This document shows, one piece after another, positions 48,197 through 59,937 of a stretch of 64,000 bases of DNA. The stretch's first letter is position 1. Each line of letters begins with the position of its first letter. Position numbers and translations under genes: made by a program. The notes beneath the pieces are model-generated. The model saw only the letters and a program-made list of their open reading frames with translations. It ran no database searches and was not told the DNA's origin. The DNA comes from Gnetum montanum (taxonomy: Eukaryota; Streptophyta; Gnetopsida; Gnetales; Gnetaceae): assembly GCA_015680685.1 (NCBI GenBank), contig MNCI01007629.1, positions 110,311 to 174,310 of the forward strand, given 5' to 3'.

Positions 48197-49650
48197 ATGA
48201 TTGAAAATCTCGGTTGCTCGAGAAACCGAGGAATTCAAAATGCACATAGCTTTTGACCTCAGATCTCTAGGGTTTCCATGTAAAAATAAGATTTGTGGTT
48301 CCCTAGACGATCTAGTAGATCACCCAGGGACTTGCAAGATGCAAGACAATGTGAAAAAATGTAAATTCTAAATACAAATCTAGAATGTAAATTGTGCCGA
48401 AATAAAAAACAAATCAAAGCTTGCACACAAATGAAACTGTAAAACTTTATTTCAACAAAAATAGAGAAGGTACAGAAGATGTGTACAAGATGACTTATTC
48501 CAATAATGGGGGTTTACTTGGGTGGGAGTTCAAAGTTTGTTGAAGCTTCTATGATCAACTCCACAATTTGGAGGTCCTACCACACTTGATGCTATCAAAA
48601 CTTTGTTGCTCTCAAACTATATCTATTGTGTTGTTGATGTAGGAGGGTACGGAATATGAGGGATTTGAATTACCAAAGTATACAACACTCAAAGTTTGGA
48701 TTCCCAGGTGCTTAGCATTGATACCACAATCTCACAAATCTCAAAGGGATATAACAGGTTATGGGGGTTTCACATTGGGGGATTTGAGAAGCTACGTGTA
48801 TGCAAAATTACAAGAGCTCTTAAATGCCAAAAATGCCAAAAGAGTGGAACCTGTTCATGGTGTAGGGGCTTAGTTTATATAGAGTTTTTACCATAATTTT
48901 TACTACAAATTATGCTTAATTGATATTGCAAATTATAACTTGATTGCTATAAATTCTAGCTATGTGTGTGCAAATCAAGGGGGTTACTATATGGGGTAAG
49001 TGTTATGCCCCCATGATATAAAAGCCATTTTGTTTACTAAAAATAATAAATAGGAATTTCATCCATGTTGGATCTTTCCATCCACGTTGGGCCCTCCAAC
49101 AATAATGTTGATGTGTAGGATTCCCACTGAAGTTGGTGCTATGTTGAGATCTTGGCCATGAAGTATCAACGCTAGGAGGATGAAGTATCAATGCCAAGGA
49201 GGTGATGTATCAATGTTGGGGGGTAAGGGTTATACCCTCCACATTGGGCATGAATGATGCCACACCTCTCCACACTGAGCATAAATGCTACTACACCCCT
49301 CCACATGGGGGGTAGGTGAGTTACACCCCGATGCAGATATCTCTAATGTAGAAAATTCTATACGCACCCCCCCCCCAAAAAATCCATCAAAATGCTAATT
49401 TTGGCATCCAAAAAAGCATTTTTAACCTCCTCCACCCCTCCCCCAAGCCCAAATATAAACATTATGTGATTTTTTTCACTTGGGGTACAAGGCTTTGACA
49501 ACTTATGGGCATTTTTCAGCCTCAAAAGTATCAAGTATGTGAGAGTGAACCTCATGGATTACAATCTTCACATTTACAAAGAAGTTTTGCCTCAGGTTTC
49601 ATGGAATGGGGTTACAAAGGTTACAACATGCAAATTTGGTGGTATTTTAG
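48197..49650 (-). mobile_element. 5' LTR of element 2 (copy D)
   Basis: About 1.45 kb. It begins (plus-strand view) ATGATTGAAAATCTCGG and ends at GGTGGTATTTTA. It shares the family landmarks TAGTAGATCACCCAGGGACTT, ACTTGGGTGGGAGTTCAAAG and AGGTTTCATGGAATGGGG. It is nearer to copy A than to the B/C pair. A run of nine or more C bases is near 49,366-49,375. Confidence 0.75.
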
Positions 49651-49659
49651 AGTTGGTAG

Positions 49660-50717
49660 GTTGTATTCTACAATTGAAATCCATGATCCAAGTATTCCCC
49701 AACTCCAATCGTCAAGAGCCTCCTGCTAGTTTTTGTTTAGATCTACAAATTTTGGGTGTTAATGGCATGTACAATGATGTTTGACCTTGGTGGCAATGGA
49801 AATACATGGAGAGTCTCTAGTCCTCAAGTAGATTCAAACTACTTTCTAGAAGTCTTACAAAATGCTAAAATGGATTTTAGGTGCTCAAGGTTGCTACAAT
49901 GGTATGGCTGCAAAAATATTCTAGACGAATCAAGTATTCAAGTTTGGCTTTTATAGGCTTTGGAATTGCTAAATTAGACTACAAGTTTCTATCATGATTA
50001 TTGATAGATTAATGCCATATGTAGGTGTTGCAAGACAAGGCCCATCAAAACCATATATGATAAGTTTTGGTACCCAAGGGCCATCAAAACCACACCAAAT
50101 ACTAAAAATAGTAAATAAAATTTTGTGACTATGCTGGATTTACCTCAACTATGCTAGCCTTGGAGAGCTACATTGGCATTGTTGGAATTGGCTGAGAAAT
50201 GTGGTGACTACATTGGCCATGTGAATACTTCTAGGAATCCATGATGACTGTGTTGGCCATGCTACCACCACTAGAAACTATCATGAATATGTTGGCCATT
50301 GCTAAGAAAATGGAAAACTCAACAACTCCAACATTGGCCTTGTAGCTCCCACATTGAGTTTTGTGATAACTATGCTAAGAATTTTTGGGAAATAGAAAAT
50401 CCAACACCACCAATGCTAGGTGTAGGTGACTTCAGCGTAGTTGAGGCTATACACCCACAAAATATCATGAAAATACCAAATTTGGTAGTCCCCAAGGCTT
50501 TTTTAGCCTTCCTAAGCCCTAGTATAGACATGACATTGCTTTTTCCACTTGGGAAGTAAGGCAGTAATAATATATGAGGTATTTTTCAATCCCAAAAAGT
50601 TAAAGTATGCAAGATTACAAATCATGGGCTACCAACCTTACATTTATAATAAAATCTTGCCTCAAGTTGGATGGTGAAGGTTAGAGGTTACAACATGCAT
50701 TTTCTAGGTGGTGTTTC
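49660..50717 (-). mobile_element. Diverged, truncated LTR fragment of the Tat family (copy E)
   Basis: The high end carries AAAGTATGCAAGATTACAAATCATGGGCTAC, then CATTTATAATAAAATCTTGCC and GGTGGTGTTTCC, matching the high end of copies A-D. The middle shares AGGTGCTCAAGGTTGCTACAATGG-type sequence. Roughly 0.4 kb of the low end is missing, cut where copy D begins. On its right, FG-family coding sequence starts at once, so this LTR had inserted in that element. Confidence 0.55.
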
Positions 50718-50719
50718 CC

Positions 50720-52490
50720 GCTAGCCAACTACTAGAGAACAAGAAGAAGAAGAAGCTCCACCACCACTATCACAAGACTACCAACCATTGATGAGCCATC
50801 TATGTCAAATCACAAACATAATTAGCTAGGGAATAAGGGAGGATGCCAATCTCTATAGGGTCAGAGAGAGCTCAGTTGGGGCCATAATTTCCACACACCC
50901 TATAAGCAACCAACTATCATTGCAAATAGGAGGAGAGGATGATTGGACACAATAGATTTCAAGGAATGTTGCATCATTCCAAGTGATGCTTAAAACTAGA
51001 GAAGGTGCCATGGTTGTGGTCATGTAGCATCAAGATGTAGTAGGAGTAGTAAAGGTCATCACTAACCACATCAAAGAATCATTTAATGTTCCTACAATAC
51101 CATTAGCTGATATTTTTGAAGTAAAAGATGCTCAAATGCTCATCGGTACCTCAATGACTCCTATTGAGCAATAAGATGTTCTAGACAAACAGCTGAAGAT
51201 GGGCCAAGTCATGCAGAATCTATTTGATATCCCCAGTGATATCACTATAGTGCACTTTGATCTAATTACCACAAAGAAAAAGTTGGTTATGGTTGAAACA
51301 ATGGCAAAACATGCAAAGAATGAGATGCAAAGGTGATAGGAGGAATTAGAAACTCTAAGAGCCAAGAGAAGAGACCCTACACAGTTTGTAGTCCCTAACC
51401 AACTCAAACAATTTAAAACATTTTAGGTAAGGTAACTCATTGCCCACAACATTAAGGATGAGATGAAGAGGAAAAAGGCAATGTGGAATACCTCAGGTGC
51501 AGAAGCACAAACCTATGCACATTCTAGAGCCTTCACAACATTGGAAGAGAAGAATAAAAAGCTCATTATTAACAATGCAAGGTTAACTAATGTTGAAAAG
51601 AAAAAAAGGATGTTCTCAAGGAAAGCATCCATCAACTGCAAGAAAAACTTCTCAAAGTTAACCAAGATATTAGTAAATCAGCCAGAGAAAATATAATCTT
51701 GTCTATGGAAGTCCATGCAATTCATCAAAAGTCTATAATTGAAATAAGCACATAGCAAAATGAGGCCAAAATACATGAAAAGCTCAAGGAACACTTCAGA
51801 GACTAGATAGACATGTATAATTAGATCAATGAGAAAGAAATCTATATGATGAAGGCCAAAATTACTTCACTCTTTGCTAAAAATCCAAAGTGCCAATCTA
51901 TCTTGGATAGCCTTGCTCATGTCCATCAAGCTAAAGTGAAGAATAAGGATCTACATATAGAGGATTTAACAAAGTACATGGGATTAGTAAACCTTTGGTA
52001 TGCTAATATGACCATGTTAACAACAAGCAGACTAAGAAATGAGCATAAACAGTAGGTAGCGGTCATGCATGCATTGTATGAGAAGGAGTTTGTTGATTGA
52101 AAAGATGCTCTATAGAAACTACATGTCTCAAACTTCAAGCTTGATATTGTGAAAGCTAGATACCAAGATTAGAAGGATTTAGCAACAAATTTAGCACATA
52201 GAATGTTTGACTATCAAGAACTTAGAAAGGTAGCCAAAGCTTTTTAGGAGGAGAGGCAAAAATTTGCAACATGGTATGTAAAGGCCAAAAAAATGTTTCC
52301 ACATCTACCATTCCCATGATATGTGCTAGCTCCATCAAACATTGCTCAACAAGCATGGATGGTACATGACCTAAGGAGAGAGGAGGAAAAGCTTCAAGCA
52401 TTCCTAAACTATTATCAATTCCAAAAGCCTAATGATAAAGGGAAGAAGCCAATGGAAGAACCTCCACCGCTGGGAACATGAGGCTACATC
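50720..52490 (+). pseudogene. FG-family element coding region, plus-strand copy (unrecognised protein)
   Basis: An almost single-frame reading broken by stops at Gln and Arg positions. Early part: EQEEEEAPPPLSQDYQPLM. Then GAMVVVM, NVPTIPLADIFEVKDAQMLI and TPIEQ, which align with the minus-strand copy (5,520-5,813). Next comes a long Lys/Glu-rich, probably coiled-coil stretch including 51,463-51,696 and 51,846-52,055. It ends with LRREEEKLQAFLNYYQFQK and a Lys/Pro tail (KGKKPMEEPPPLG) by 52,480. No protease, polymerase or integrase motif is seen. It is 3'-complete but 5'-truncated by the LTR fragment at its left. It probably serves as a structural protein of a non-autonomous element. Confidence 0.6.
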
Positions 52491-52676
52491 GAGCTACTTT
52501 AAGTTTTGTTTTGTTTTATTTTATTTCATCATGTTATTATGTCATTTTGTAAATACACCAATGCATAATTTATAGAGTCATGTAAGTAGTCAATCATGTT
52601 AATTCAAGTCTACCTTATAATTTTGTAAGGGATTCTATCCTCATTTTGTTTTAACATGAGGATGAATTTCCAGTCA

Positions 52677-52688
52677 GTTGTGGGGGTA
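52677..52688 (+). other. Polypurine tract of plus-strand FG element
   Basis: TTGTGGGGGTA immediately before the LTR start TGATAAAACC. The mirror copy is at 2,655-2,668 on the minus strand. Confidence 0.75.
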
Positions 52689-53500
52689 TGATAAAACCAA
52701 ATTTTTTCTCAATGTGATATTGTAACTATGATATCATATTAATCATATTATAGTTATGATGGCATAGTTCATTCTACATCATCATTTATGCAATGTCTCA
52801 AGATCTATGCAACCCTATAAATACCAACACTTGGATGCACTATTGACAACTTTTCATTCTAACCCTTAGCCAAATTCTTGCAGTTTCGTTTTGTAGTTAG
52901 TGATAGAGTGAATGCCTACAATGTGGTGTTGAGTAGTTGTATAGTGTCTTTATTCAAGTAAATTGTACTTGGACATAGTTTATAACTAGTAATAAAGATC
53001 AAGATTGCTTTTTATCATTATAGCATTCACTTAGTTTTCTATATGTTTACTTAGAATAATTTTCTTGTTTTTCTAGTTAATCATTTACAATTCAAACACT
53101 TTATTTTACATGTTATTAGTAAGAAATATGGATATGACTAGTTTTGAGCACTAAGTGTAGTTATCTAATAACCCAGTGGTGGCATTGCTTGATTCGCTTA
53201 GTAGTAATACCACTTGGGAATCCCAATGATAACTACATGAGTCTAAGGCATGAATGGTAGGCCAGGACTAGATATCCATTACATTAGGCTAAGATAAATT
53301 TATGTTTTCCTAGTTAACTAGACTTATAATTTTATCTAATCATGTTTACCTTTAGGAGCATTAAGATCCTTACAACATCAACCAATCATATGCCTCATCA
53401 AGAGTTAAACCATACATTAGAACTTCACTAACTTGAAGTGGGAAGACAATGATCTCAAACTTAACATCAATTACTAGCATAATTACATTATCCATCCATG
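52689..53500 (+). mobile_element. 3' LTR of plus-strand FG element
   Basis: Starts TGATAAAACCAAATT. A TATA box TATAAATA is at 52,816-52,823 and AATAAA at 52,991-52,996, about 175 bp apart, a sensible U3-R-U5 layout. The sequence after the TATA box (TTGACAACTTTT, AGCCAAATTCTTG) matches the minus-strand LTR at 1.9-2.65 kb. An inverted repeat CCCAGTGGT/ACCACTTGGG lies at about 53,173-53,217. The right boundary is uncertain. Confidence 0.65.
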
Positions 53501-55840
53501 AATAATGATTTGGTCATGCACAAACACTTCTAACTTGTATGGTAGAGTGTTGGAATACCTCCATTGCTCATCAATAATATTATAATATAAATTTTCATAT
53601 AAAAATAAGCTCAAACTGAAAAAATTTGGCAGATTCTTGGCTTAATGATCAAAATTATGGAAGAACAACAAAAAACTAGTAAGTAAAAAGAAAGAATAGA
53701 AAATCTGCAATGAAACAAGATAGCCACATAAAAAGGAAAGTAAAGTAAGTTTTCTTATCCTATTGACAAGGCTTCTAGAATCTCTTTATTGTCTTCCTTT
53801 TTCATCCAATGCTCAAAATTAGTTTTTTCTTTACTTAAATCCAACACAATAGAAATTTTTCACAACCCAAAATGAGACATATGAAAGGCCATAATCTATT
53901 TATAACTAGAAGAATCACATGTAGTATGATATGTGGGCTTGCTATGTGTTTAGAAATAGAAGAAACATGGCTAAAATCATCTTGGAAATAAACATAGTGA
54001 AAAATGGTTTCTATTTGAAACAGAAAGCAAAAAACCTAAATACATAGGCAAGCTGGTAGAAAATAGAAATGAGGTGGTGAAAGAAATATATATTAAATAT
54101 CTTTTATATAAGAATATAAGCTTATATGCTTTCTTTACCTTTTTTTTACTTTGAAACCACCTTTCACATGACCAACTTACTTTTAATTTTAATTTTTAAT
54201 AATTTTTTTAACTATTTACATTTTCACAAGTCCATTTTCTATTTTTTCCTCTTAACTAAAACCCTCTATGTTTAGGCATGTGTGGTAGCTACATATGGAC
54301 TCCAAATCAAATTTTGTTTAAACCTATGAAATTATTATCAAGTACACTATATGACCCTATGCTAAAATCGTATATGAGCTTTACCTATCATAGTTGTCTA
54401 GTTCAAATGCTTAAACTTTTATGGTATTTTTAGCAAACTAGAAATGTAATATCTCAAAAACCATGACTCTAATTTTAGTGAGCCAAGAGTTAAAACTAAT
54501 GTTTTTAAATGTTCTAGACACATTGGTAAGGTTAAATTCTAGGTATAATATCATCCTAAGGTACTTCCTTAATGAAACTAATTTATGAAATATTTAATTT
54601 TAATTAAAAATAAACTCTAGAATCTAGTTTAATGACAAAAATTAAAAAGGGATATGATCTATGTAGGGTTAGAATCCAAAATTGCTTCATGAATAAAGTA
54701 TTATATAATCACATGTGCATAATAATAGCATAACTGAATGTGCATAAAAAATAAAATATGCATAGCCAAATGCTTGTGAAGATATGATAATTGACAGAAA
54801 GAAAAACTTCCCAGGGTAATTAAATTTCAACATTTCGTCATAAAATATATAGTAGATCTATAACTAAGTTTCAATAGTAGTAAAACAAAGGATACAAAAC
54901 CTTAACAAATAACCTAGCAAAAAGATTGCATTCAGTTATATAGAAAACTAACAACAATAATAAAATTAATAGTAATACTAGTAACGATAGTAATATGATC
55001 TTATGATTTAACTAAGAAAATTTGAGCTAATCTATGGAAATGCATCTAACAGCATTTAAGAATTAATTATATGCATTAAATTGAATAACTAAACCTTTGG
55101 AAATTCTTGGGTTATGACAACATAGATGGAAAAGAGAAAAAATTACTTTAAAATAAGAATAAGCTTAAATTAGTAAAATGAATGCAAATTAACTATATTC
55201 TACCATATGATTGCATCTAATATTACAAACTAGTTGGACAAGAACAAGTTTACAAGATTTAAGTATTTAAGCAAGTTGATATAAAAGAATTTCATAAGAA
55301 AGAAAATGTAAATTCATTCCTAATAACAAAATTGAGATAGAAAATGTAAATTCATTCCTAATAACAAAATTGAGATGGAAAATAAATTCCAACTTTCTTG
55401 ATATTTTACTAAAATGCCTCTTCAAAAAATCAATGGAAAATAGTCACTTACAATCTTTTCAACTTTCTACTTTAGTCTTAGCTTGAATCATTACATTAAA
55501 GATACTTTTAAATGAATTGCAATATTTTGCCCAATACATGCCTAGGGTATTTTACTAGGTATAATGATAAATTGTAATTTCAATTTTAATAATATTAATA
55601 ATATTATTACAACTAATAATGACTTATATTAAACTCTTTGCAATTCACTTTATATGATACTTCAAATTATATAAGTTGATATACACTTTTTAAAGATAAG
55701 TATAGATGTATGTTTATAATTGAATTATCCTTATTTTTTTGTCTTTGAATGGAAGATGTTACAAGAATTTAGTTGTAACTAAGTCATAATTTTATGGATT
55801 TTCATAGAATCTTTTTCATATTAAGTTTCTAATACCTCAA
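53501..55840. other. AT-rich DNA, no gene seen
   Basis: Both strands were read. Only short AT-rich frames without motifs are present. A tandem duplication of 38 bp is at 55,302-55,377. Confidence 0.5.
55302..55377 (+). repeat. 38-bp tandem duplication
   Basis: Two copies of a 38-bp unit beginning GAAAATGTAAATTCATTCC differ at the last base only, so the duplication is recent compared with the surrounding decay. Confidence 0.85.
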
Positions 55841-55841
55841 C

Positions 55842-56005
55842 AATGAGGTGTTAGCCTAGTGTTAAGACTCTTTATTTGAAAGCTTTAAGTCATGGTTAAA
55901 TTCTAGTGGGCAATGCTGAGTTATAAAGTTCTAATTCAATTATAAGTATTGGGATATATCTATATTATAATTATTTTGGGGCTCCAACATACCCCACACT
56001 ACCTT
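55842..56005 (+). mobile_element. Candidate tRNA-derived SINE
   Basis: TTAGCCTAGTGTTAAG at 55,851-55,866 resembles a pol III A box and GGTTAAATTCT at 55,894-55,904 a B box. They start about 43 bp apart, as in tRNA genes. A tail with TTGGGATATATCTATATT and ATTATTTTGGGGCTCC follows. The last part recurs at 56,137-56,185 in a second diverged copy without the boxes. No target duplication was found. Confidence 0.4.
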
Positions 56006-56189
56006 GCATAACCCCTCACAACCCTCCCTACCTCTCCAAAATCAAATTGCTACTCCCTCATCATGAGAAGATGGAATATAATACTTAACCTTTTATTCAT
56101 CCATAATTCTTATAATGTATCATGCTAGCTATTTATCTTGGGATGTATCTATAGTCACATTATTTTGGATTCCAAGCCCCGTTTCCCTC

Positions 56190-59100
56190 TACTAAAATAC
56201 ACTTAATATTTTAACTTGGTAACATTTATTAGGAAAAGTAAAGGTGATAAAAACAATCTCCCTTTGATTCCACAATCAAAGCTCTCTCAAGTACAAAGAT
56301 CCATCACCACTTACAATTAAATAACAAAAGGAAAATAGAACTTTATTATTTCTCAAAGGAAATGAATACAAATGCATAAATGCAAGTAACATACTCCTAA
56401 GGATAAATAATCAACCAATCAAATCCTCATTCCACTCTCACAATACAAATATAACCATTAAGAAGTTGATCTATCAATCAATTGCTCAAGATAAATGCTT
56501 TAATTTTTTTCTCAAGCTCTCTTTATGCTAATTAGTGTTAGACACCTTCCTTTAGGTCACTTTCATCCCTTTATAACATCTTAAATGATTGTTGGTCTTT
56601 TAAATTTTGTGTACTTTTTCAAAAATCAATTTTTTCTAGACTACGAGTATGTGTAGCTCATAGCCACATTGTAGAAACCATCCTACAACTAGAATGTGAC
56701 TCAAATCCCTTTACATGGTAGCATCTAATTATTTTCTATCTATGTTTCTCTATTGCAACTTGTTGTGACCCAAATTCCCAAGATTGTAATCTCCTTTAAC
56801 TTGTAAGTACTTACAACTCACTAAAGAACGTTAGAAATTATAAAATTAACCTCGTATTATAAATTGCAATAAGCTACAACTCATAGAAATAGACTATGAC
56901 TAGTTACCACTTGCAGTGAGGCTGTAGTTGCCTACCCAACAATAGAAAAAGACATAAAAAACTTCAACAATATTCCAAATCACAAATACACCTATCCTAC
57001 TACTCCTAGGACATAGTGAGGATGATAATTACCTCAAAGAGTGGGTTGATGCTATCATAGAAAGGTGCTAGAATTTGAAACATGTTTTAAAAATATTTAC
57101 CTCCAAGATATATAGTTATAATTTTTTAGGACAAGGTGATTTAATATTCTAAGAATAATGCATCTAGGCTAACATGCTTAGGGTGCTAGGTCCAAGTACT
57201 AAACTCAGTACCTTTGGATGTAAAGCAATGCAAGCTAACTAGTAGATTAAATGTAGTTTGTAGCAATAAATTTGGAGTTCCATTCTCTAGTCCCATATTA
57301 AAACAAGAAGAAAATATTTGAAGAGATATAAATATTATATGAGAAAATTTAAGAATCCCAATACATATAATTTGATTACAACTTAAAAAATCTAGGTAGA
57401 AGTAATAATACATAAATAAGAATGACTCTTTTAAATAGAGAACTATAAGTCTGTTGTTAGAATGTACACATAAAAAACATGGAAAGATAGAATAAAACAA
57501 ACTAAATTAGTATTATGCTACATGTAGGAATCTTACTAGGTGATTGAAGATCATTGTCCTATATATGTAGTTAGAGTAGCCTATCAATCTTAAATAGTGT
57601 AATATCAAAGTATATTAAGTATGCACAATTAAGGAAATAATAAAGACACATGATAATTCAAATAAAAATGCCACTATAACTAAGATTTGTTAAGTTGCAT
57701 AATAACTTGACTAAACTAATTTACCGAGATAAGAAAAATCTTAAATATATATGTGATTTATCTAAGAATGCATAATGGAGATAAGAAGAGATATAAAAGA
57801 TAATATTGTGTTATTGAAACATGCTTAGATAAACTAGACATGAAAGTCTTCTTGTATAAAAATGCACATATATATGTTGAACTTAAAAGGTGAAATGCTA
57901 CATATATGAGTTGATGTTGAAAAGTAATTTATGAGAGTATCAATACCAATCCTGAAGAGATTGTTATGCATATTCTAATTAACTATAATTAAGAGACAAG
58001 ATGGATACATCAACAGATACATCATACTAAAAGCATTAAGAATTTTTTGTAGCAAAGTAAAGATGGACATAAACTCAGAGATGTACATATATGCTTACTA
58101 GGAAATAACGTGACACACCCATAGGAAAGAAAGATCCAAGAAAACAAAATGCCCAAGAAGATGGATGAAGAAAAGTAGTGAATGAGGCTAAGAATTTTGA
58201 AGAATCCACTAAAGTAAGTTTGGTTCATAAAAAGCCAAATGATTAATAATATCATTTGTAGAGAAGATAAAGTAATAAAGACATCTAGCTAAAAGAGTGG
58301 AAAATGCATCAAGGTGAAGAAATCAAAATAGATAAATCTTCATAGCATTAATTTATGACTATAGAAGAACACTACAAAGGTGTATGATCCCTAACCATCA
58401 TCAACATCATCCTAGCCTTGTCTCAATAAAATGGAGTCAACTACATGAGCTCTTTTTCACCATTTGTAAGAGCCATAACTAAGGACAAAAATTAAGGGTC
58501 TCTAGCCATTTTTATAAGAAGAGAAAATTTTAGCTGTCTTTCAATCATGTTGGAAAAATTTTAATACTTTTATTTTAATGTAAATAAGAAAGTGTAATGA
58601 AAACTAATGATAATAATCAGATTTAAAGGGTTGAAGTATAAAATCAATATATTATTTGAATCATTATAATATCCTTGTAGATCTAACAAAAAATGGGAGT
58701 AAGAGTATAATAAGTGCTACCTTACCATGTCACTTGAAAAACATGTTACCCATCCCTAAAGCTAGTCCTCTAGTAAGGTTGACACAATTAAAAATAAAAT
58801 CCATGCACAAAATAAATTTGTAGGGGTCTCATTGGAAAGAAATGTTACCTTTGCCTGAAGGTAGGTGGCTTCTCAGGAATCTAACAAGAATATACTAATA
58901 AAAAATGTAATAAATAAACTCCTCCCTTGGACAATACACCAAGTGGTAATACTCCTTGAAACAGTGGTAGTCTTATGGTTGTAACTCTTAGAGATGAAAC
59001 AATGCGATGTCACTAGAAAGTGGTTCGGACTTGGTTTGAATCTTGGAAAAAAGGTTTAATGATCACTTTAACCATCAATAACACACAAGGATTCATTATG

Positions 59101-59640
59101 CTTATGTTAAGATACCTCACATCCTAATTTCTGTAATCCCTTCTAAAGTCTATCTCATCTCACTATATAGTTAATAATAATGTGTGGTTTTGTATAATAT
59201 AGCGATATTTTTCCAATTCAGTGATACTAATATGTGTGTTTTGCTAACAAGTATGCCTTACATTCAACTCCTTGAGTGTCTAAGATCATTTCTAGTCATG
59301 GCTATACAAGGGCACTAAGGGTTGGAGCCTACTTTGGGAAGGATCCACTTGTATAACTCTTGTATTTCATACTTGCCAAGCAATTCCACATCATCTTATG
59401 CCTTTCAAAAAATCTCATAAACTTCCCATATCATCTAATAATCTGTCCATACATTAGAGATTCATAATCCATTTCTTATCCATACTATAAGCTTTTGTTG
59501 CTTGAGATTCCTTTTTCATGAATCTTGAGCATTAAATTGTTGAGAATTGTGCATCACTCATGGACCATAAACCTCTAGACAAGCTTTACATCTTCGAGAA
59601 ATTCCATGTGACTCATTTTTTTCAAGAGAAATCAATGAAA
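56190..59640. other. AT-rich DNA, no gene seen
   Basis: No protein family, structural RNA or clear element boundary was recognised. The frames at 57,186-57,500 and 58,022-58,255 are AT-rich and hydrophobic without motifs. Near 59,326 the phrase CTACTTTGGGAAGGATCCAC repeats one at 7,930-7,955 (minus strand), which suggests a remnant of an LTR shared with the Athila-like flank. Confidence 0.45.
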
Positions 59641-59937
59641 AATTTGAACTTTTTAATGGTGATATCATAGTTATGATGTCATATCTATGATGTATGATAT
59701 ATGATGTTGTGCATATAAAAATAGTATATATATGTGCAGGAATTAGTGAAATTTCTCACTTCCTTATTTTCCAACAAGAGAGTTTTTGCAGTTTTTTTTA
59801 AAACTCTTACACAATAGCTTCCAAAGGCCATAACTTTGTCCTAGTAGCTCTGATTTCAAAAATTCTTAAATCCTATTGATCCTAGAGCACTCAACTTAGT
59901 CATGAAAGGATGCATTACATGATATAAGCAAAACTTT
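59640..59937 (+). mobile_element. Candidate LTR fragment with TATA box, cut by gag-only element 2
   Basis: TGATATCA at 59,660-59,667 and TGATGTCA at 59,674-59,681 precede TATAAAA at 59,714-59,720. A similar order (TGATATCA, then TATAAATA) is found in the FG LTR at 52,729-52,823. The fragment stops where the Copia-type LTR begins. Confidence 0.35.

Larger units (their letters stand above)
35586..49650 (-). mobile_element. Element 2: 3'-truncated Tat-clade element of the same family
   Basis: Minus-strand order: 5' LTR (48,197-49,650), leader, gag, protease, minisatellite, opposite-strand eight-exon gene, and tandem array with hairpins. The array breaks off at about 35,586. Reverse transcriptase, RNase H, integrase and 3' LTR are missing. 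It is clearly diverged from element 1 and its LTR differs from the B/C pair, so it is an independent insertion rather than a recent segmental duplication. Confidence 0.75.

Noticed and set aside
35586-49650. Element 2 as a recent segmental duplication of element 1
   Set aside because: The two differ widely throughout, and the LTR of element 2 is not closest to the element 1 LTR pair.
58981-59050. Second SINE or tRNA gene around GGTTTGAATCTTGG
   Set aside because: Only a B-box-like match; no A box at the right distance and no cloverleaf could be drawn.
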